The notes beneath the pieces were generated by a model. The model had not been told where the DNA came from and did not search any database. It saw only the letters and a program-made list of their open reading frames with translations. This document shows, piece after piece, positions 27,981 through 37,912 of a stretch of DNA of 63,537 bases (its first letter is position 1; the number at the start of each line of letters is the position of its first letter). The DNA is from Caldilineaceae bacterium (lineage in GTDB: Bacteria; Chloroflexota; Anaerolineae; Caldilineales; Caldilineaceae). A program made the position numbers and the translations under genes. The stretch is from assembly GCA_019637645.1 (NCBI GenBank), contig JAHBVH010000050.1, positions 1 to 63,537 of the forward strand, in the 5' to 3' direction.

Positions 27981-29729
27981 TTACTGCACCGGTTCAACTT
28001 GGAAGCTGACCGGATACCAAAGCGCCCACCAAGTAAAGGGCACGGTATACATGTTGTCTTCCGTCGGCCAGTTGGTCCAGTAGGTCTCATTCCACGGCAT
28101 GATGTAGATCGTCTGCACCACCGGGATCGCGGGCATGAGGCGCATCCAGGCGCGCAAGGCATCGCTATAAGCCGCGGCCGCTTCTTCGGAATCGGGGCTA
28201 ATCGACTGCAATTTTTCCACAGCCGCGTCTAGCTCCGCATCTTCCAAGCGAATCCAGTTGCCAGCGGTGGCGCGTTCGCCAACCGGGGCGGTATTCTTGC
28301 TCTGGTAGTTTTGGTAGATGCCAATGGGGTCCATAAAGCCGCTACCACAGAGCCAGTGGGCGGTGATGTCAAAGTTCCCCGTTTGGGTCGATTCGTCAAA
28401 GACCGGGCCGGTCACCGCTTGCACCGTTAGCTCAATGCCGATCTTGGCGGCTTCTTCGGCCAGATCTTGGGCGATCTGATATTCACCAACGCCGACTTCC
28501 GCTGGCGTAATGATGTTATAGGCCATGCGGTTGCCTTCGGCATCGACGCGTACCCCGTCAGAACCGGGCGCAAAGCCCAAGCTATCCAACAGCGCGGCGG
28601 CTTTGGCGGGATCATACTCAATCTTATATTCTTCCAACACCGCCGGGTCGAGATAACGTTCCAGCAATTTCCATTCCGACCATGGATACACTGCCGGAAC
28701 GGTGGGCGGTTGCCAGATGACATTGGCAATCTTTTCGCGGTTCACCAAGTAGGAGAGCGCCCACCGCACATCGGGCTCGCTGAGCGGATACTTGCCATTG
28801 TTGACCCAGATGCCGCGCGGGCAGGGATCTTGGAAAGGCCCGTAGCTGACGGCGGGGTTGGCGGCCAACGCTTGCTCCACCTGGTGCCATTGGAGGCGGT
28901 GGGCATGGTCGATCACATTGTTGACTAGATCTTGGTAGTCAGCATCGGCTGGCGGGGCCGTGCGGAAGACGATGTACTTGGCTTGGGGAAACTGTTCGGC
29001 TTTGCCCCAATAATTTTCATCGCGTTCCCAGACAAACATGCGCAGATCGGGCAGGGTTTGCTTCAGCTTCCAGACTGAGGTCGTCACGGGCGGATCATTT
29101 TTGAAGGTGAGCGGATCTTGCCCTTCCCAAATGTGCTTGGGCAACGCCGTCAATGCATCGACTTGGGCAAAGAAGTTGTAATGGAAGCGAGGTGCCGGCT
29201 TGGTCAAGGTAAAGACCACCGTGGTCGCATCCGGCGCGGTTACACTTTCGACAAATTCGCTGAGGGTGGCGCTGCGAGCTAACGTCGAATTGGCCTTGAG
29301 CATCTCCACCGTGAAGACGACATCGTCCGCCGAGAAGGGTTCACCGTCATTCCACGTGACATCATCGCGCAGTTTGAGGGTCACCTCGGTGAAATCCTCG
29401 TTGTAGGTGTATTCTGTGGCTAACCAAGGTTGGATTTCACCGGTTGCAAAATTGGCATAGAAGAAATATTCGGTCCCCACTTGCACAAAGCCATTGGCAA
29501 AATCATTCCCATTGGGGATCAAGTTGTTAAAGCTATCGAAGATGCGGAAGGTGGCGGAATCCTCCATGTAGATAGTTTCATTGCGGGGGACAGGCAATTC
29601 ACCGCCGGGCACCGCCGCCTCCCCGCCGGGCGCGGCAGGCCCCACCGGACCGGTTGGACCCGCTGTACAGGCGGTCAGTAGAAGTGAAAAAACAACAAAC
29701 AGACTGGCAAATACATACCGCGTACGCAT
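27981..29729 (-). CDS. ABC transporter substrate-binding lipoprotein, family 5, with collagen-like linker
   Basis: 582 aa. The signal peptide ends in LLLTACTAG (lipobox, Cys about 21). The mature N-terminus continues GPTGPVGPAAPGGEAAVPGG, a short Gly-x-y collagen-like stretch. The SBP_bac_5 body follows, with TLKLRDDVTWNDGEPFSADD at about 130. Length is typical. ATG 29729 is chosen with GAGG six bases upstream; GTG 29741 would add four residues. It feeds the OppB, OppC, OppD and OppF genes downstream. Ligand unknown. Confidence 0.92.
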   Translation of the reverse strand: MRTRYVFASLFVVFSLLLTACTAGPTGPVGPAAPGGEAAVPGGELPVPRNETIYMEDSATFRIFDSFNNLIPNGNDFANGFVQVGTEYFFYANFATGEIQPWLATEYTYNEDFTEVTLKLRDDVTWNDGEPFSADDVVFTVEMLKANSTLARSATLSEFVESVTAPDATTVVFTLTKPAPRFHYNFFAQVDALTALPKHIWEGQDPLTFKNDPPVTTSVWKLKQTLPDLRMFVWERDENYWGKAEQFPQAKYIVFRTAPPADADYQDLVNNVIDHAHRLQWHQVEQALAANPAVSYGPFQDPCPRGIWVNNGKYPLSEPDVRWALSYLVNREKIANVIWQPPTVPAVYPWSEWKLLERYLDPAVLEEYKIEYDPAKAAALLDSLGFAPGSDGVRVDAEGNRMAYNIITPAEVGVGEYQIAQDLAEEAAKIGIELTVQAVTGPVFDESTQTGNFDITAHWLCGSGFMDPIGIYQNYQSKNTAPVGERATAGNWIRLEDAELDAAVEKLQSISPDSEEAAAAYSDALRAWMRLMPAIPVVQTIYIMPWNETYWTNWPTEDNMYTVPFTWWALWYPVSFQVEPVQ

Positions 29730-29741
29730 AGGCTTCCTCAC

Positions 29742-30243
29742 TTTAGTATGTTTTTTACATTAGTATGTTTTACGTAGGTTCTTCTCAGACGGGTACAGCT
29801 TTGGAAATAAAGAGCACTTTGTGCATGGGTAGCACAACGAGGAAGGCTAGATCGGATCTAGCCGAACGGGCAAGGCACCACTCCAGGCAACGATGCATAG
29901 AGCAGCCCAAGAACGCGAACGGATGGCCTCCTTTAACAGTTGTTATGCAGTTGTTAGCGTATGCAAGTGGTCTATGGTTGAGCAAGCAAGATTTTTGGGA
30001 GCTTGTGCTGGGCTGCATTATAGCCTGGAAAATGGTGAACTGCAAACAAGCAAACGGCGCTCGTGCGCTATTCGTCCCCACAGGGAGGACCCTAGCCCAA
30101 GGTGCTTATCTGGGTCACATCAAGTTCGACCAATCCCAGCGGTGCGTGGTAATCTTCACAGATCTGAGAAATCTGTGCGCTTCAGCGCTGGGCCGCTTGC
30201 ACGCCCGACGGCTTGCGTGCACCGCAGTATGTAAGGGGAAAGC
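29742..30243. other. Intergenic region between divergent operons
   Basis: About 500 bases with no supported gene. The first 40 bases contain TTAGTATGTTTT twice (29746 and 29759 regions), a short direct repeat next to the lipoprotein start that may belong to its promoter. At 30157-30178 a stem CACAGAT/AATCTGTG lies upstream of the SLC13 gene. Open frames in this interval have no coding character. Confidence 0.45.
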
Positions 30244-32052
30244 ATGATATTAACGCCAGAAATGGCGCTACTGCTCAGCTTGATGGGGATAGCGCTTGTT
30301 CTTTTTACCTTTGAATGGGTGGCGGCAGATGTAGTTGCCTTAGGGTTTCTCGTCATCATGATTCTAACCGGGCTCTTATCGCCCAGTGATGCTTTTGCGG
30401 GCTTTGGCAGTGACACGGTCTTTACCTTAATGGGGCTCTTTATGCTGACCGCGGCGTTGCAGCGTACGGGCGTCGTAGAGATGACGGGGCGCACGCTCCT
30501 GCGCTACACGGGCGACAATCCCAATCGGTTGGTGGCAATGATCATGGTCGCCACCTCAAGTCTCAGCTCCTTTATGAGCAACACCGCCTGTACCGCGTTC
30601 TTTTTGCCCATTACGCTCGGCTTGGCGGAACGCATGCGGGTAAGTGCTGGTAAGCTGCTCATGCCGTTGGCCTTTGCGTCGATCTTGGCAAGCTCTGTCA
30701 CCCTGGTCGCGACTTCGACGAATATCGTGATCAATGGGTTGCTACGGCGCTATGAAATGACGCCCATGGGCATGTTTGAATTGACACCGGTTGGCATTCC
30801 CATTGCCGTTGTGGGGATTCTCTATATGCTGTTCATTGGTCGTCGCCTCCTGCCGGATCGGTCAACGCCAGATGATCTGGGCCAACTTGGCAACCGGCTC
30901 TACCTCACCGAGTTGGTTGTGTTGCCCACTTCGCCGCTCATTGGCAAAACCCTGGCCGAAAGTGCTTTGGGGCAGGAGCTGGATTTAACGGTGGTGCGGG
31001 TTGTGCGCAAGGAAAATCGCTCCCTGCCCACGGCGAATCGGCGGCTCGAACCGCGGACCGGACGCCGCTTGCGCGCTGGCGATATTCTCCTGGTCGAAGG
31101 GGCGCGGGAATCGTTGTTGCGCAGTAATGCGGCGGTCGGGCTGGAGTTACGGGGCAATCAGCAGCGTAATGCGCTCAAAGCAGGCGCCGAAGAACTGCCC
31201 ATGGTGGAAGTCATCCTCATGCCCAATTCCCCCTTAATCGGGGTGACCCTGGCTCAATATCGCTTTCGGGAACGCTATGGGCTACAAGTGCTCGCGGTTT
31301 ACCGGCATGGCGAGACATTACAACGCAAGATTAGCCAAATGCCTTTGCGGGTGGGTGATGTCCTGCTCATCCAAAGCGGCGAGCACAATGTCGCGGCCCT
31401 CACCGCGTTGGAAGACGAACAGCTCTTTCATGTATTAGGTGCGGTTCAACAAGAGCACTATCAACGCGAACGCGCACCTTTTGCCATTGCGGCCTTTGTC
31501 GGTGCGCTTGGTTTGGCGGCCACGGAGATCGTGGCCCTGCCCGTCGCCGTGCTGATCGGGACACTGGCAATCTTTCTCACGCGCTGTATCTCGGTCGAAG
31601 AGGCTTATCGGAAAGTGGAGTGGCGGGCGCTTGTCCTTATCGGCAGCATGTTAGCGCTCGGCACGGCCATGGAACAGACGGGTACAGCCGCCTATCTGGC
31701 CGAAAAGATCGTGATGCTGGCGGGCAGTACCAACCCCTTGCTCTTGTTGACTGGCTTTTTTGCCCTGGCCGTGATTCTCACCCAGCCCATGTCTAATCAG
31801 GCCGCGGCCATTGTCGTCGTGCCGATTGCCATCCAAACGGCCAGCCAACTGGGGCTCAACCCGCGCACCTTTGTTATGATGATCGCGATTGCTGCCAGCA
31901 CCTCCTATCTCACGCCACTGGAACCCTCGTGTCTCATGGTCTATGGGCCGGGCAACTACCGCTTTAGCGATTTTCTCAAGGTCGGTTCGCTGCTGACGCT
32001 AGTCGTCTATGGCATTGCCATTCTGCTCGTGCCAATCGTCTGGCCGCTCTAA
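30244..32052 (+). CDS. SLC13/DASS-type anion transporter with internal TrkA-C (RCK) domains
   Basis: 602 aa. N-terminal membrane half with GFGSDTVFTLMGLFMLTAAL and the transport signature SSFMSNTACTAFFLPI (residues about 100-115). Two cytoplasmic TrkA-C domains follow (about 215-295 and 315-395; TSPLIGKTLAESALG and NSPLIGVTLAQYRF start each). The second membrane half ends with the repeat signature LTQPMSNQAAAIVVVPIA. Such proteins carry dicarboxylates or sulfate; the RCK pair suggests ligand gating. AAGGGG precedes the ATG. Monocistronic. Confidence 0.9.
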   Translation: MILTPEMALLLSLMGIALVLFTFEWVAADVVALGFLVIMILTGLLSPSDAFAGFGSDTVFTLMGLFMLTAALQRTGVVEMTGRTLLRYTGDNPNRLVAMIMVATSSLSSFMSNTACTAFFLPITLGLAERMRVSAGKLLMPLAFASILASSVTLVATSTNIVINGLLRRYEMTPMGMFELTPVGIPIAVVGILYMLFIGRRLLPDRSTPDDLGQLGNRLYLTELVVLPTSPLIGKTLAESALGQELDLTVVRVVRKENRSLPTANRRLEPRTGRRLRAGDILLVEGARESLLRSNAAVGLELRGNQQRNALKAGAEELPMVEVILMPNSPLIGVTLAQYRFRERYGLQVLAVYRHGETLQRKISQMPLRVGDVLLIQSGEHNVAALTALEDEQLFHVLGAVQQEHYQRERAPFAIAAFVGALGLAATEIVALPVAVLIGTLAIFLTRCISVEEAYRKVEWRALVLIGSMLALGTAMEQTGTAAYLAEKIVMLAGSTNPLLLLTGFFALAVILTQPMSNQAAAIVVVPIAIQTASQLGLNPRTFVMMIAIAASTSYLTPLEPSCLMVYGPGNYRFSDFLKVGSLLTLVVYGIAILLVPIVWPL

Positions 32053-32070
32053 GCACAACTATAAATTTTA

Positions 32071-32133
32071 GGGACGCGGATTTACGCGGATGCACGCAGA
32101 TTTTATTTGGTTTATCTGCGTGCATCCGCGTCC
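32071..32133. repeat. Long palindrome of the ATCCGCG family
   Basis: GGACGCGGATTTACGCGGAT and its near complement are arranged around a TTTTATTTGGTT centre; the right arm reads ATCTGCGTGCATCCGCGTCC. It lies between convergent genes (SLC13 and the phosphorylase-kinase-like gene). Related copies are at 37586 and 42229. Confidence 0.85.
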
Positions 32134-32200
32134 ACTTTTCTCGGCAGGGTGGTGCGGTTAACCTTGCCAACTCTGGCAAGCTGACAGGGCGGACGGTTGG

Positions 32201-35200
32201 CTAGCCTTCGTCGCCGGGGCCAAAGTCGAGTAGGTAGCGGAAGGCGCGGGCGAGGTAGTCGGTGGAGGAAATCGGCGGCAGGGCATAAAAAGCATCCCAG
32301 GCCGCGGCTTTGTGTTCGCTATAGCTGGCTTCATGCTCGGGGTAGCGATGTAAATGGGCGAGCCGGACGGCATGACCGATCAGCACATCGAGGACGATAT
32401 AATCATCGACCTGCAGCGTTGCATTTTGGGCGGTGATCCGGGCCAACACCGTGAGCGCTTCCAGGTTCAGTTGGCGGTATTCGGGCGCGGAGATCTTTCC
32501 GAGTAGATGTTCCACCCGCAAAGCAAAGGCCGCCTCACCGGGCGTCATATCCGAGAGGACCATGGCGCTTTCCAGCCGATTGCGCCGCTCGAATTTATCC
32601 CCAATCACCAGGCCGCGACAATATTGACAGAGCTGCCAAACCTGGCTATAAAAATCGCTTGACGCGCGGCTGAGAATCCCCTGATATTGCCGCCAGGCGT
32701 GCCACCCTTGGGGCGGTGTCGGCAAGGCTTCGAGCGCGCGATCCGGCGACCATTGGAGCGCGGCACGGCCACTTTCTACATGCAACGATTCCAACTCGGC
32801 CAAAATGGCCTGCATCCCCTGATATTGGGCCAAGACCTGCATCAATCGCTGTTGGAGATCGGAGGGGGCCAAGTGCATCAGTTGTTCATACGCTTCATCC
32901 TGCGTAAGCTGCCGTTCATGGGCTAGCGCACTGGTCAACAGTACGATCAAATAGCTCACCCGCACGACGAGCAGATCGGCAAAGAGATCGGGCCGGGCTT
33001 TGATCAGGAGCCCCAAGTAGATGAGCAGTTCCTGGGTCAACGCACTATCGCGAATATCATCTCGGCAGAAAGTATTGATCTTGAGCAGCAATTCTTGGGT
33101 GGGCAACGGCTGGGTAATCAAGGAATCGGTGCTAAAGGCGCGCCCCACTAAAATATGTTTCTGACAGACCAAGATGGCGCTCACCGCATAGTCGAGATCG
33201 AAATCGACCTTGCCCAGCAACGCTGAAGCCCGCCGCACCACCGCCCAGAGCCGTCGCCGTCCCGCTTCGGCATAGACTTCTTCCAGCAGTTCACGGATGG
33301 CAACGGTTTTGTCCCGCAGTTGAAGCGTCTGCTCGATTCCCCAGCGGCGCACAAGGGTGGCTAGAATCTCTACTTGCTCATAGAGATTCTGGCTCCACGC
33401 CAAGCGCGCACAGAGTTCCTCCCAATCCGCCTCAGCCTCAATGGTCAGTTCACTTTCTTGATGCAAGGGGGTATGGGAGCCGCTTTGACCAAGCAAGGGC
33501 GTGCGCGCTGCGGTCCGCTCCAACACGGCGGACGCCAGCACAAAATCATGGAGCAGATCGATCCGTTCAAAGCTGGCCGTGGGCATTAGCTGCACCAAGC
33601 GCCCCAACTTGACCGGCACCTCATCCACGGCACCGGCCCGCAACTCTTGCATCAAGGTAAAAAAGGCCGACGCGCCTTCTTCTAACAGACTGTGGGTGAG
33701 GAGGACAGCCACGGTGGGCCGGCCCACCTGTGTCCAGTGGCGATGGATATAGGCCAATTCACTGCGAAACCGGTCGGCCAGAAAGTTCAGATCATAGGCC
33801 AAATAGAACTCGCGTTGGAGAAAGAGCGCCGAAAGACAGACCACTCGTCGCCCCGCCAGTTGATAGAGCCGACTCGTGGTCAGGCTCTTGATCCGGCGCA
33901 ACGGACGGCCACTGAGGTTAAGTTTGCGGTTACGCCCAACTTGCTGATAGGCACCGGCGATGGTCTCGGGATAGTGTACTTCGATGGGGGCCAATTCCTG
34001 GAGCGTTTCGGTGGCGACGCCATGGACTGCCAACGCCGCTTGGAGGGCCGCATCTTCGGCCAGTAACGCGACTTGGACCACTGGCTCGCGCCGCGCCTTG
34101 CGAAAACAGCGCCCCAGCGGATCGATATCATTGATCCGCAACAAATTCTGGCGCACCAATTGGCCTAAGAGGTAGAGGCTCTGCGCCCAGACCAATGGGA
34201 CATTGGCGTTGGGCAGCCGCATTTGGCTATGGGGCCGGGCACGTTCCGCCGCGACGCGATCGGCGGGCACAAAGTAGAGCTCGGGCAACAAGAGTTGGCC
34301 GTCTTGTTCCACGAGTACGGTTGCCAACTTCTGCTCATAATACTCAATTTGCGCTTTATCATTGCGGAAGAGGCCATCGAGATAGAGATAGACAAAAAAG
34401 AGGGGCCACTCGGATTCAATATGTTCAAACTGGCGCAACTCTGCTGTCTCGTAGTGCAACCGATGCTCGTCTTCTAACACCGTTTGATGACCGTCACGCA
34501 AGAAGCGCTTCAGACCATAGCGCCCTTCTAATTTCTCCACAATCGTCCGGCGCACCCGCTCGACCAATGCCTCGTCCTGAATGGCAAAGGCCGGAAAGCT
34601 GATCACACTGAGCAACGCCGCATCGACCTCTTTGCTGCTCGACTCGCGTGGCAACATGGCGTGGAGGGTAATATCGGCATGGGCAATGTTGTCAGGAATG
34701 ACATGAAGCACCGAAGCCTGAGAACCACGCGGGCCAAAGAGGTTGAACCCAGTGAGCGCTTCTAACGCCGCTTTGGCCATGCCAATCGAACTGGCATTCA
34801 GCTCCACCTGCCCCAGATTCATCTTGCCGCCCCGTTCCCAGATGCCATAGTCGGGTGTGCGATAGGCGCGCTCAATATAGTAGACGAGATTCTGGATAAA
34901 GTTGACCTCATCTTGTGTGCCAATGATCTGGAGCCCCGACGCGATCATTTGGGCCAACATGAGCAGATAGAGCGAGGTGGCATCCACTTGGAGATGCCCC
35001 CAGGCGTGATCCGCGACAACCGTGCCACCGGTCTCTGTATTATATTTGGCATGGAGCGCATCATGAGGGGCGAGGCTTTGCTTGAATTGCTCGACCTTAT
35101 TGGCTTGGCGCATCATGGCTTGGAGCAGCCCACGCATCAACTTAATACAGCTTTGCTCTAATTCATAACCACGGCCACCATCATTGTCAAGCTGGCGATA

Positions 35201-35398
35201 GGCCAAGGCCAACCCCCAAACGGCCAGGATGCTATAGACATTGTCACGCACCCAGGCATCCCGATAGTCACCATGGACAGTTACTGCCGTACTGGCGGGT
35301 AATAGGCCGGTGACAGGATGTTGTTTACTAAGAATGATGGTATGGATCTGTTGGTAGAAACGGTCGAGCGTCGCGCGCAAACTAAGATCGTTTATCAT
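32201..35398 (-). CDS. Phosphorylase b kinase alpha/beta-subunit homologue (GH15-like N-terminal domain)
   Basis: 1065 aa. The first ~420 residues follow the eukaryotic phosphorylase kinase regulatory subunits closely: HPVTGLLPAS, DAWVRDNVYSILAVWGL, LHAKYNTETGGTVVADHAWG, DEVNFIQNLVYYIERAY, GIWERGGKMNLGQVELNASS, MAKAALEAL, SSKEVDAALLSVISFPAFA. This is a glucoamylase (GH15)-related (alpha/alpha)6 barrel. The C-terminal half continues the PhK-like helical region (LNLSGRPLRRIKSL, FYLAYDLNFL). In animals these subunits regulate glycogen breakdown. No kinase catalytic subunit or glycogen gene is adjacent, so the bacterial role is open. No strong ribosome site is visible. Confidence 0.9.
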   Translation of the reverse strand: MINDLSLRATLDRFYQQIHTIILSKQHPVTGLLPASTAVTVHGDYRDAWVRDNVYSILAVWGLALAYRQLDNDGGRGYELEQSCIKLMRGLLQAMMRQANKVEQFKQSLAPHDALHAKYNTETGGTVVADHAWGHLQVDATSLYLLMLAQMIASGLQIIGTQDEVNFIQNLVYYIERAYRTPDYGIWERGGKMNLGQVELNASSIGMAKAALEALTGFNLFGPRGSQASVLHVIPDNIAHADITLHAMLPRESSSKEVDAALLSVISFPAFAIQDEALVERVRRTIVEKLEGRYGLKRFLRDGHQTVLEDEHRLHYETAELRQFEHIESEWPLFFVYLYLDGLFRNDKAQIEYYEQKLATVLVEQDGQLLLPELYFVPADRVAAERARPHSQMRLPNANVPLVWAQSLYLLGQLVRQNLLRINDIDPLGRCFRKARREPVVQVALLAEDAALQAALAVHGVATETLQELAPIEVHYPETIAGAYQQVGRNRKLNLSGRPLRRIKSLTTSRLYQLAGRRVVCLSALFLQREFYLAYDLNFLADRFRSELAYIHRHWTQVGRPTVAVLLTHSLLEEGASAFFTLMQELRAGAVDEVPVKLGRLVQLMPTASFERIDLLHDFVLASAVLERTAARTPLLGQSGSHTPLHQESELTIEAEADWEELCARLAWSQNLYEQVEILATLVRRWGIEQTLQLRDKTVAIRELLEEVYAEAGRRRLWAVVRRASALLGKVDFDLDYAVSAILVCQKHILVGRAFSTDSLITQPLPTQELLLKINTFCRDDIRDSALTQELLIYLGLLIKARPDLFADLLVVRVSYLIVLLTSALAHERQLTQDEAYEQLMHLAPSDLQQRLMQVLAQYQGMQAILAELESLHVESGRAALQWSPDRALEALPTPPQGWHAWRQYQGILSRASSDFYSQVWQLCQYCRGLVIGDKFERRNRLESAMVLSDMTPGEAAFALRVEHLLGKISAPEYRQLNLEALTVLARITAQNATLQVDDYIVLDVLIGHAVRLAHLHRYPEHEASYSEHKAAAWDAFYALPPISSTDYLARAFRYLLDFGPGDEG

Positions 35399-35740
35399 GG
35401 GTCAACTATCGGGTGACGTGTAGCTTGGTTGGTTATCCGGCAAGCAGGCCAACGCCTGCCAACATCTGGGAGCGATGTGCACTTTCTATTATAGAAGAAT
35501 TTACCCAAGAAACACGCGACAGATTTACCAGGATCTACGCGACGATTGCCGTGCGGGTTGTACAGAAGAAGCGTGCTGGCTGAACCGTGAGCTTGCTACC
35601 ATTCATCACCGTTCATATCGGGCAGTTCATAGTAGGAGTTGATCAGCATGAGCAGAGAGCTGACAGGTCTGGCAAACCTGTCAGCTCTGGCAAACCTGTC
35701 GGCTCTGGCCTAAGTGCGTAACGCCTACATCTATCACCGT
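35399..35740. other. Intergenic region with a rearranged palindromic-element copy
   Basis: About 340 bases without a gene. At 35655-35724 lies a copy of the dispersed element whose core has been partly duplicated: GCTGACAGGTCTGGCAAACC, then a second CTGGCAAACCTGTCGGCTCT, then the right outer arm AAGTGCGTAACGCC. The left outer arm is absent. It follows the SDR stop on the minus strand and could terminate it. Confidence 0.6.
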
Positions 35741-36493
35741 CTAGAGAAACATTCCACCAGATACTTCGATCCGTTGACCATTGATCCAGCGGCTATCATC
35801 ATCAACGAGGGCGGCCACCGCGCTGCCAATATCATCCGGCAGGCCGACACGCCCCAGGGCAATTTGGGCCGCAATGGCGCTGTTGAGCTGTTGATTATCG
35901 CGCACGGCACCCCCACCAAAGTCCGTCTCGATCGCCCCCGGAGCGACCACAATCGCGGTAATATTGCGCGGGCCTAACTCTTTGGCAAGATAACGGGTCA
36001 ACACTTCGATACCCCCCTTCATGGCCGCGTAGGCGGCGTAACCCGGCAGCGTAAAACGAGCTAGCCCGGTCGAGACATTGACAATGCGTCCACCATCCTT
36101 CATCAACGGCAGTAATTGTTGCGTGAGGAAGAAGGCAGCCTTGAGGTGAATATTGACCAACTGATCGAACTGTTCCTCGGTCGTCTCGACAAACGCCGTG
36201 TGGATTCCAATGCCCGCATTGTTGATCAGCACATCAAAATCAGGCCGCTGCCAGTGACTTTGCAGCACGGTTTGGACGGCTTGGGCAAAGGGAGCAAAGG
36301 CTTGGGCGTTACTGACATCGAGCTGTAGGGCCACCGCTTTGCGGCCTAATCCTTCGATTTCCGCCACCACCGCGTCAGCTTCGCTCTGCTTGCTATGGTA
36401 GGTGAGAATCACATCATGGCCTTTGGCGGCGAGACGCAGCGCCATGCTCTTGCCCAAACCGCGACTACCCCCCGTGACGATTACGATTTTCAT
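35741..36493 (-). CDS. SDR family oxidoreductase (3-oxoacyl-ACP reductase-like)
   Basis: 250 aa. Cofactor motif TGGSRGLGKSMALRLA, structural NNAGIGIHTAF, catalytic Ser (VNVSTGLARF), the YxxxK pair in GYAAYAAMKGGIEVLTR, and a C-terminal GQRIEVSGGMFL. Classical FabG-like short-chain dehydrogenase; the substrate is not predictable. It is divergent from the AraC-type regulator at 36654, a common pairing for inducible SDR genes. AAGGA lies before the ATG. Confidence 0.92.
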   Translation of the reverse strand: MKIVIVTGGSRGLGKSMALRLAAKGHDVILTYHSKQSEADAVVAEIEGLGRKAVALQLDVSNAQAFAPFAQAVQTVLQSHWQRPDFDVLINNAGIGIHTAFVETTEEQFDQLVNIHLKAAFFLTQQLLPLMKDGGRIVNVSTGLARFTLPGYAAYAAMKGGIEVLTRYLAKELGPRNITAIVVAPGAIETDFGGGAVRDNQQLNSAIAAQIALGRVGLPDDIGSAVAALVDDDSRWINGQRIEVSGGMFL

Positions 36494-36653
36494 AGATATT
36501 CCTTCATCGACTCCATTTGCTTAAAAACGGTTAACAATAGCCTAATTCTACGCCTAGAGCGAACGAAAGGAAATGCCTAGTCCTCTTTATCTATTGCCTA
36601 TTCCTCCAACCGCCGACTTGCCGCCCCAGCCACAGCACGGTTACAATGGGGTG

Positions 36654-37541
36654 ATGAAGCGCGAACAACAAGACGAACTTACCACAATTCTGCAACGCTA
36701 TGCGCAAGCAGAAGGGATCAACACGACCGCGATTCCGGCGTTGTCATGTTTCAAAGCCTCAACCGCCAGCCTCAAGATCCCAGCGGTCTATCACCCATCG
36801 CTCTGTGTGATTGTTCAAGGGGCAAAAACCGTCTTGCTCCAAGAAGAGTTATACCACTACGGCGTCTCTGAGTATCTGGTTGTTTCCGTGGATTTGCCCG
36901 TAGTCGGTCAGATCACAATTGCCAGTGCCGAACAACCCTATCTCTGTATCCAGCTTAGCTTGGAGCAAGATCTGCTGCATGAACTACTGCCCCAACTAGA
37001 ACGGAAGCCGGGAAGCAGCCAACCCAGCAAACGAGGTTTGTTTGTCGGCACGGTTGATGAATCGTTGGTAGACGCCTTGCTGCGCTTGGTCCGCTTATTG
37101 AACACACCAGAGGACATCCCCTTTCTCGCGCCGCTGATCATACGCGAACTCTACTATCGCCTCTTACGCAGCGAACAGGGGCATCAAGTGACTCAGCTTG
37201 TCATCCATGGCAGCAACATGCAACGGATTGCCCAAGCCATTCACCTCATCCAAGAGAATTTTACCAAACCGATCCGGGTTGAGACGATGGCCGAGCTTGT
37301 CCACATGAGCCCTTCCTCGTTCCACCACTATTTCAAAGAAGTCACCGCGATGAGCCCGCTCCAATATCAAAAGCGCTTGCGCCTCCTGGAGGCACGGCGG
37401 CTCCTCCTCACGGAAAGTACCAACGCCACGCACACCGCCTACCAAGTGGGCTATGAAAGCAGTTCCCAGTTCAGCCGTGAATATACGCGGATGTTCGGGA
37501 CCCCACCGATTACCGATATGGAACGGATCCGCGCGATATAA
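36654..37541 (+). CDS. AraC-family transcriptional regulator with AraC_N domain
   Basis: About 295 aa. The N-terminal AraC_N sensory cupin has YHPSLCVIVQGAKTVLLQEE and YLVVSVDLPVVGQI. The C-terminal double HTH spans about 195-295: RVETMAELVHMSPSSFHHYF and AYQVGYESSSQFSREYTRMF. Probably controls the divergent SDR gene 160 bp away. ATG 36654 matches the usual N-terminus; an upstream ATG (36573) adds 27 Pro-rich residues and its AAAGGA is too close to serve well. Confidence 0.88.
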   Translation: MKREQQDELTTILQRYAQAEGINTTAIPALSCFKASTASLKIPAVYHPSLCVIVQGAKTVLLQEELYHYGVSEYLVVSVDLPVVGQITIASAEQPYLCIQLSLEQDLLHELLPQLERKPGSSQPSKRGLFVGTVDESLVDALLRLVRLLNTPEDIPFLAPLIIRELYYRLLRSEQGHQVTQLVIHGSNMQRIAQAIHLIQENFTKPIRVETMAELVHMSPSSFHHYFKEVTAMSPLQYQKRLRLLEARRLLLTESTNATHTAYQVGYESSSQFSREYTRMFGTPPITDMERIRAI

Positions 37542-37585
37542 CTAGGGAGCGGCAACCCATGACGACGGCCAATCTACTAGAGATC

Positions 37586-37644
37586 GGACGCGGATTTACG
37601 CGGATGAGCGCGGATAAAATCCGCGCTCATCCGCGTAAATCTGC
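37586..37644. repeat. Long palindrome of the ATCCGCG family
   Basis: TTTACGCGGATGAGCGCGGA and its complement ATCCGCGCTCATCCGCGTAA flank a 3-4 nt centre, giving a stem of more than 20 bp. It lies 45 bp after the AraC-type regulator. The next 270 bases up to the methyltransferase hold no recognisable gene. Confidence 0.9.
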
Positions 37645-37912
37645 AACATCCACATTTTCGGTTCAGGTGCCTGCTCAGAAACGAAAGCCACCGGGCTACC
37701 GAACAACGCCGGCGAAAGCCCGCTTCAGCGCCGGGCGATCAGCGTATCCCGCAACGGGCAACGATCGCAGCCCATTTTTGCCAATCAGATCGAGGTTACC
37801 CAGCGAGGTGGAAAGTTGGGCCACGCTTTGGGTCGAACCGGGGACATATCGTCAGGTCAACATCGGTGGATGAACTACCGAAGTTCCGCCAGAATAGCGG
37901 TAGAATAGGGCC
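37645..37912. other. Gap upstream of the methyltransferase, no gene recognised
   Basis: Open frames crossing this interval also read through the palindrome and have no coding character. A short hairpin-prone stretch (GGCGAAAGCC-type words near 37710) is the only structure noted. Confidence 0.3.

Noticed and set aside
29765..30247. 160-aa open frame upstream of the SLC13 gene
   Set aside because: Starts next to a low-complexity region, crosses a hairpin, and shows no family pattern.
37559..37873. 104-aa frame after the AraC-type regulator
   Set aside because: It reads through a perfect palindrome; the translation is a by-product of repeat words.
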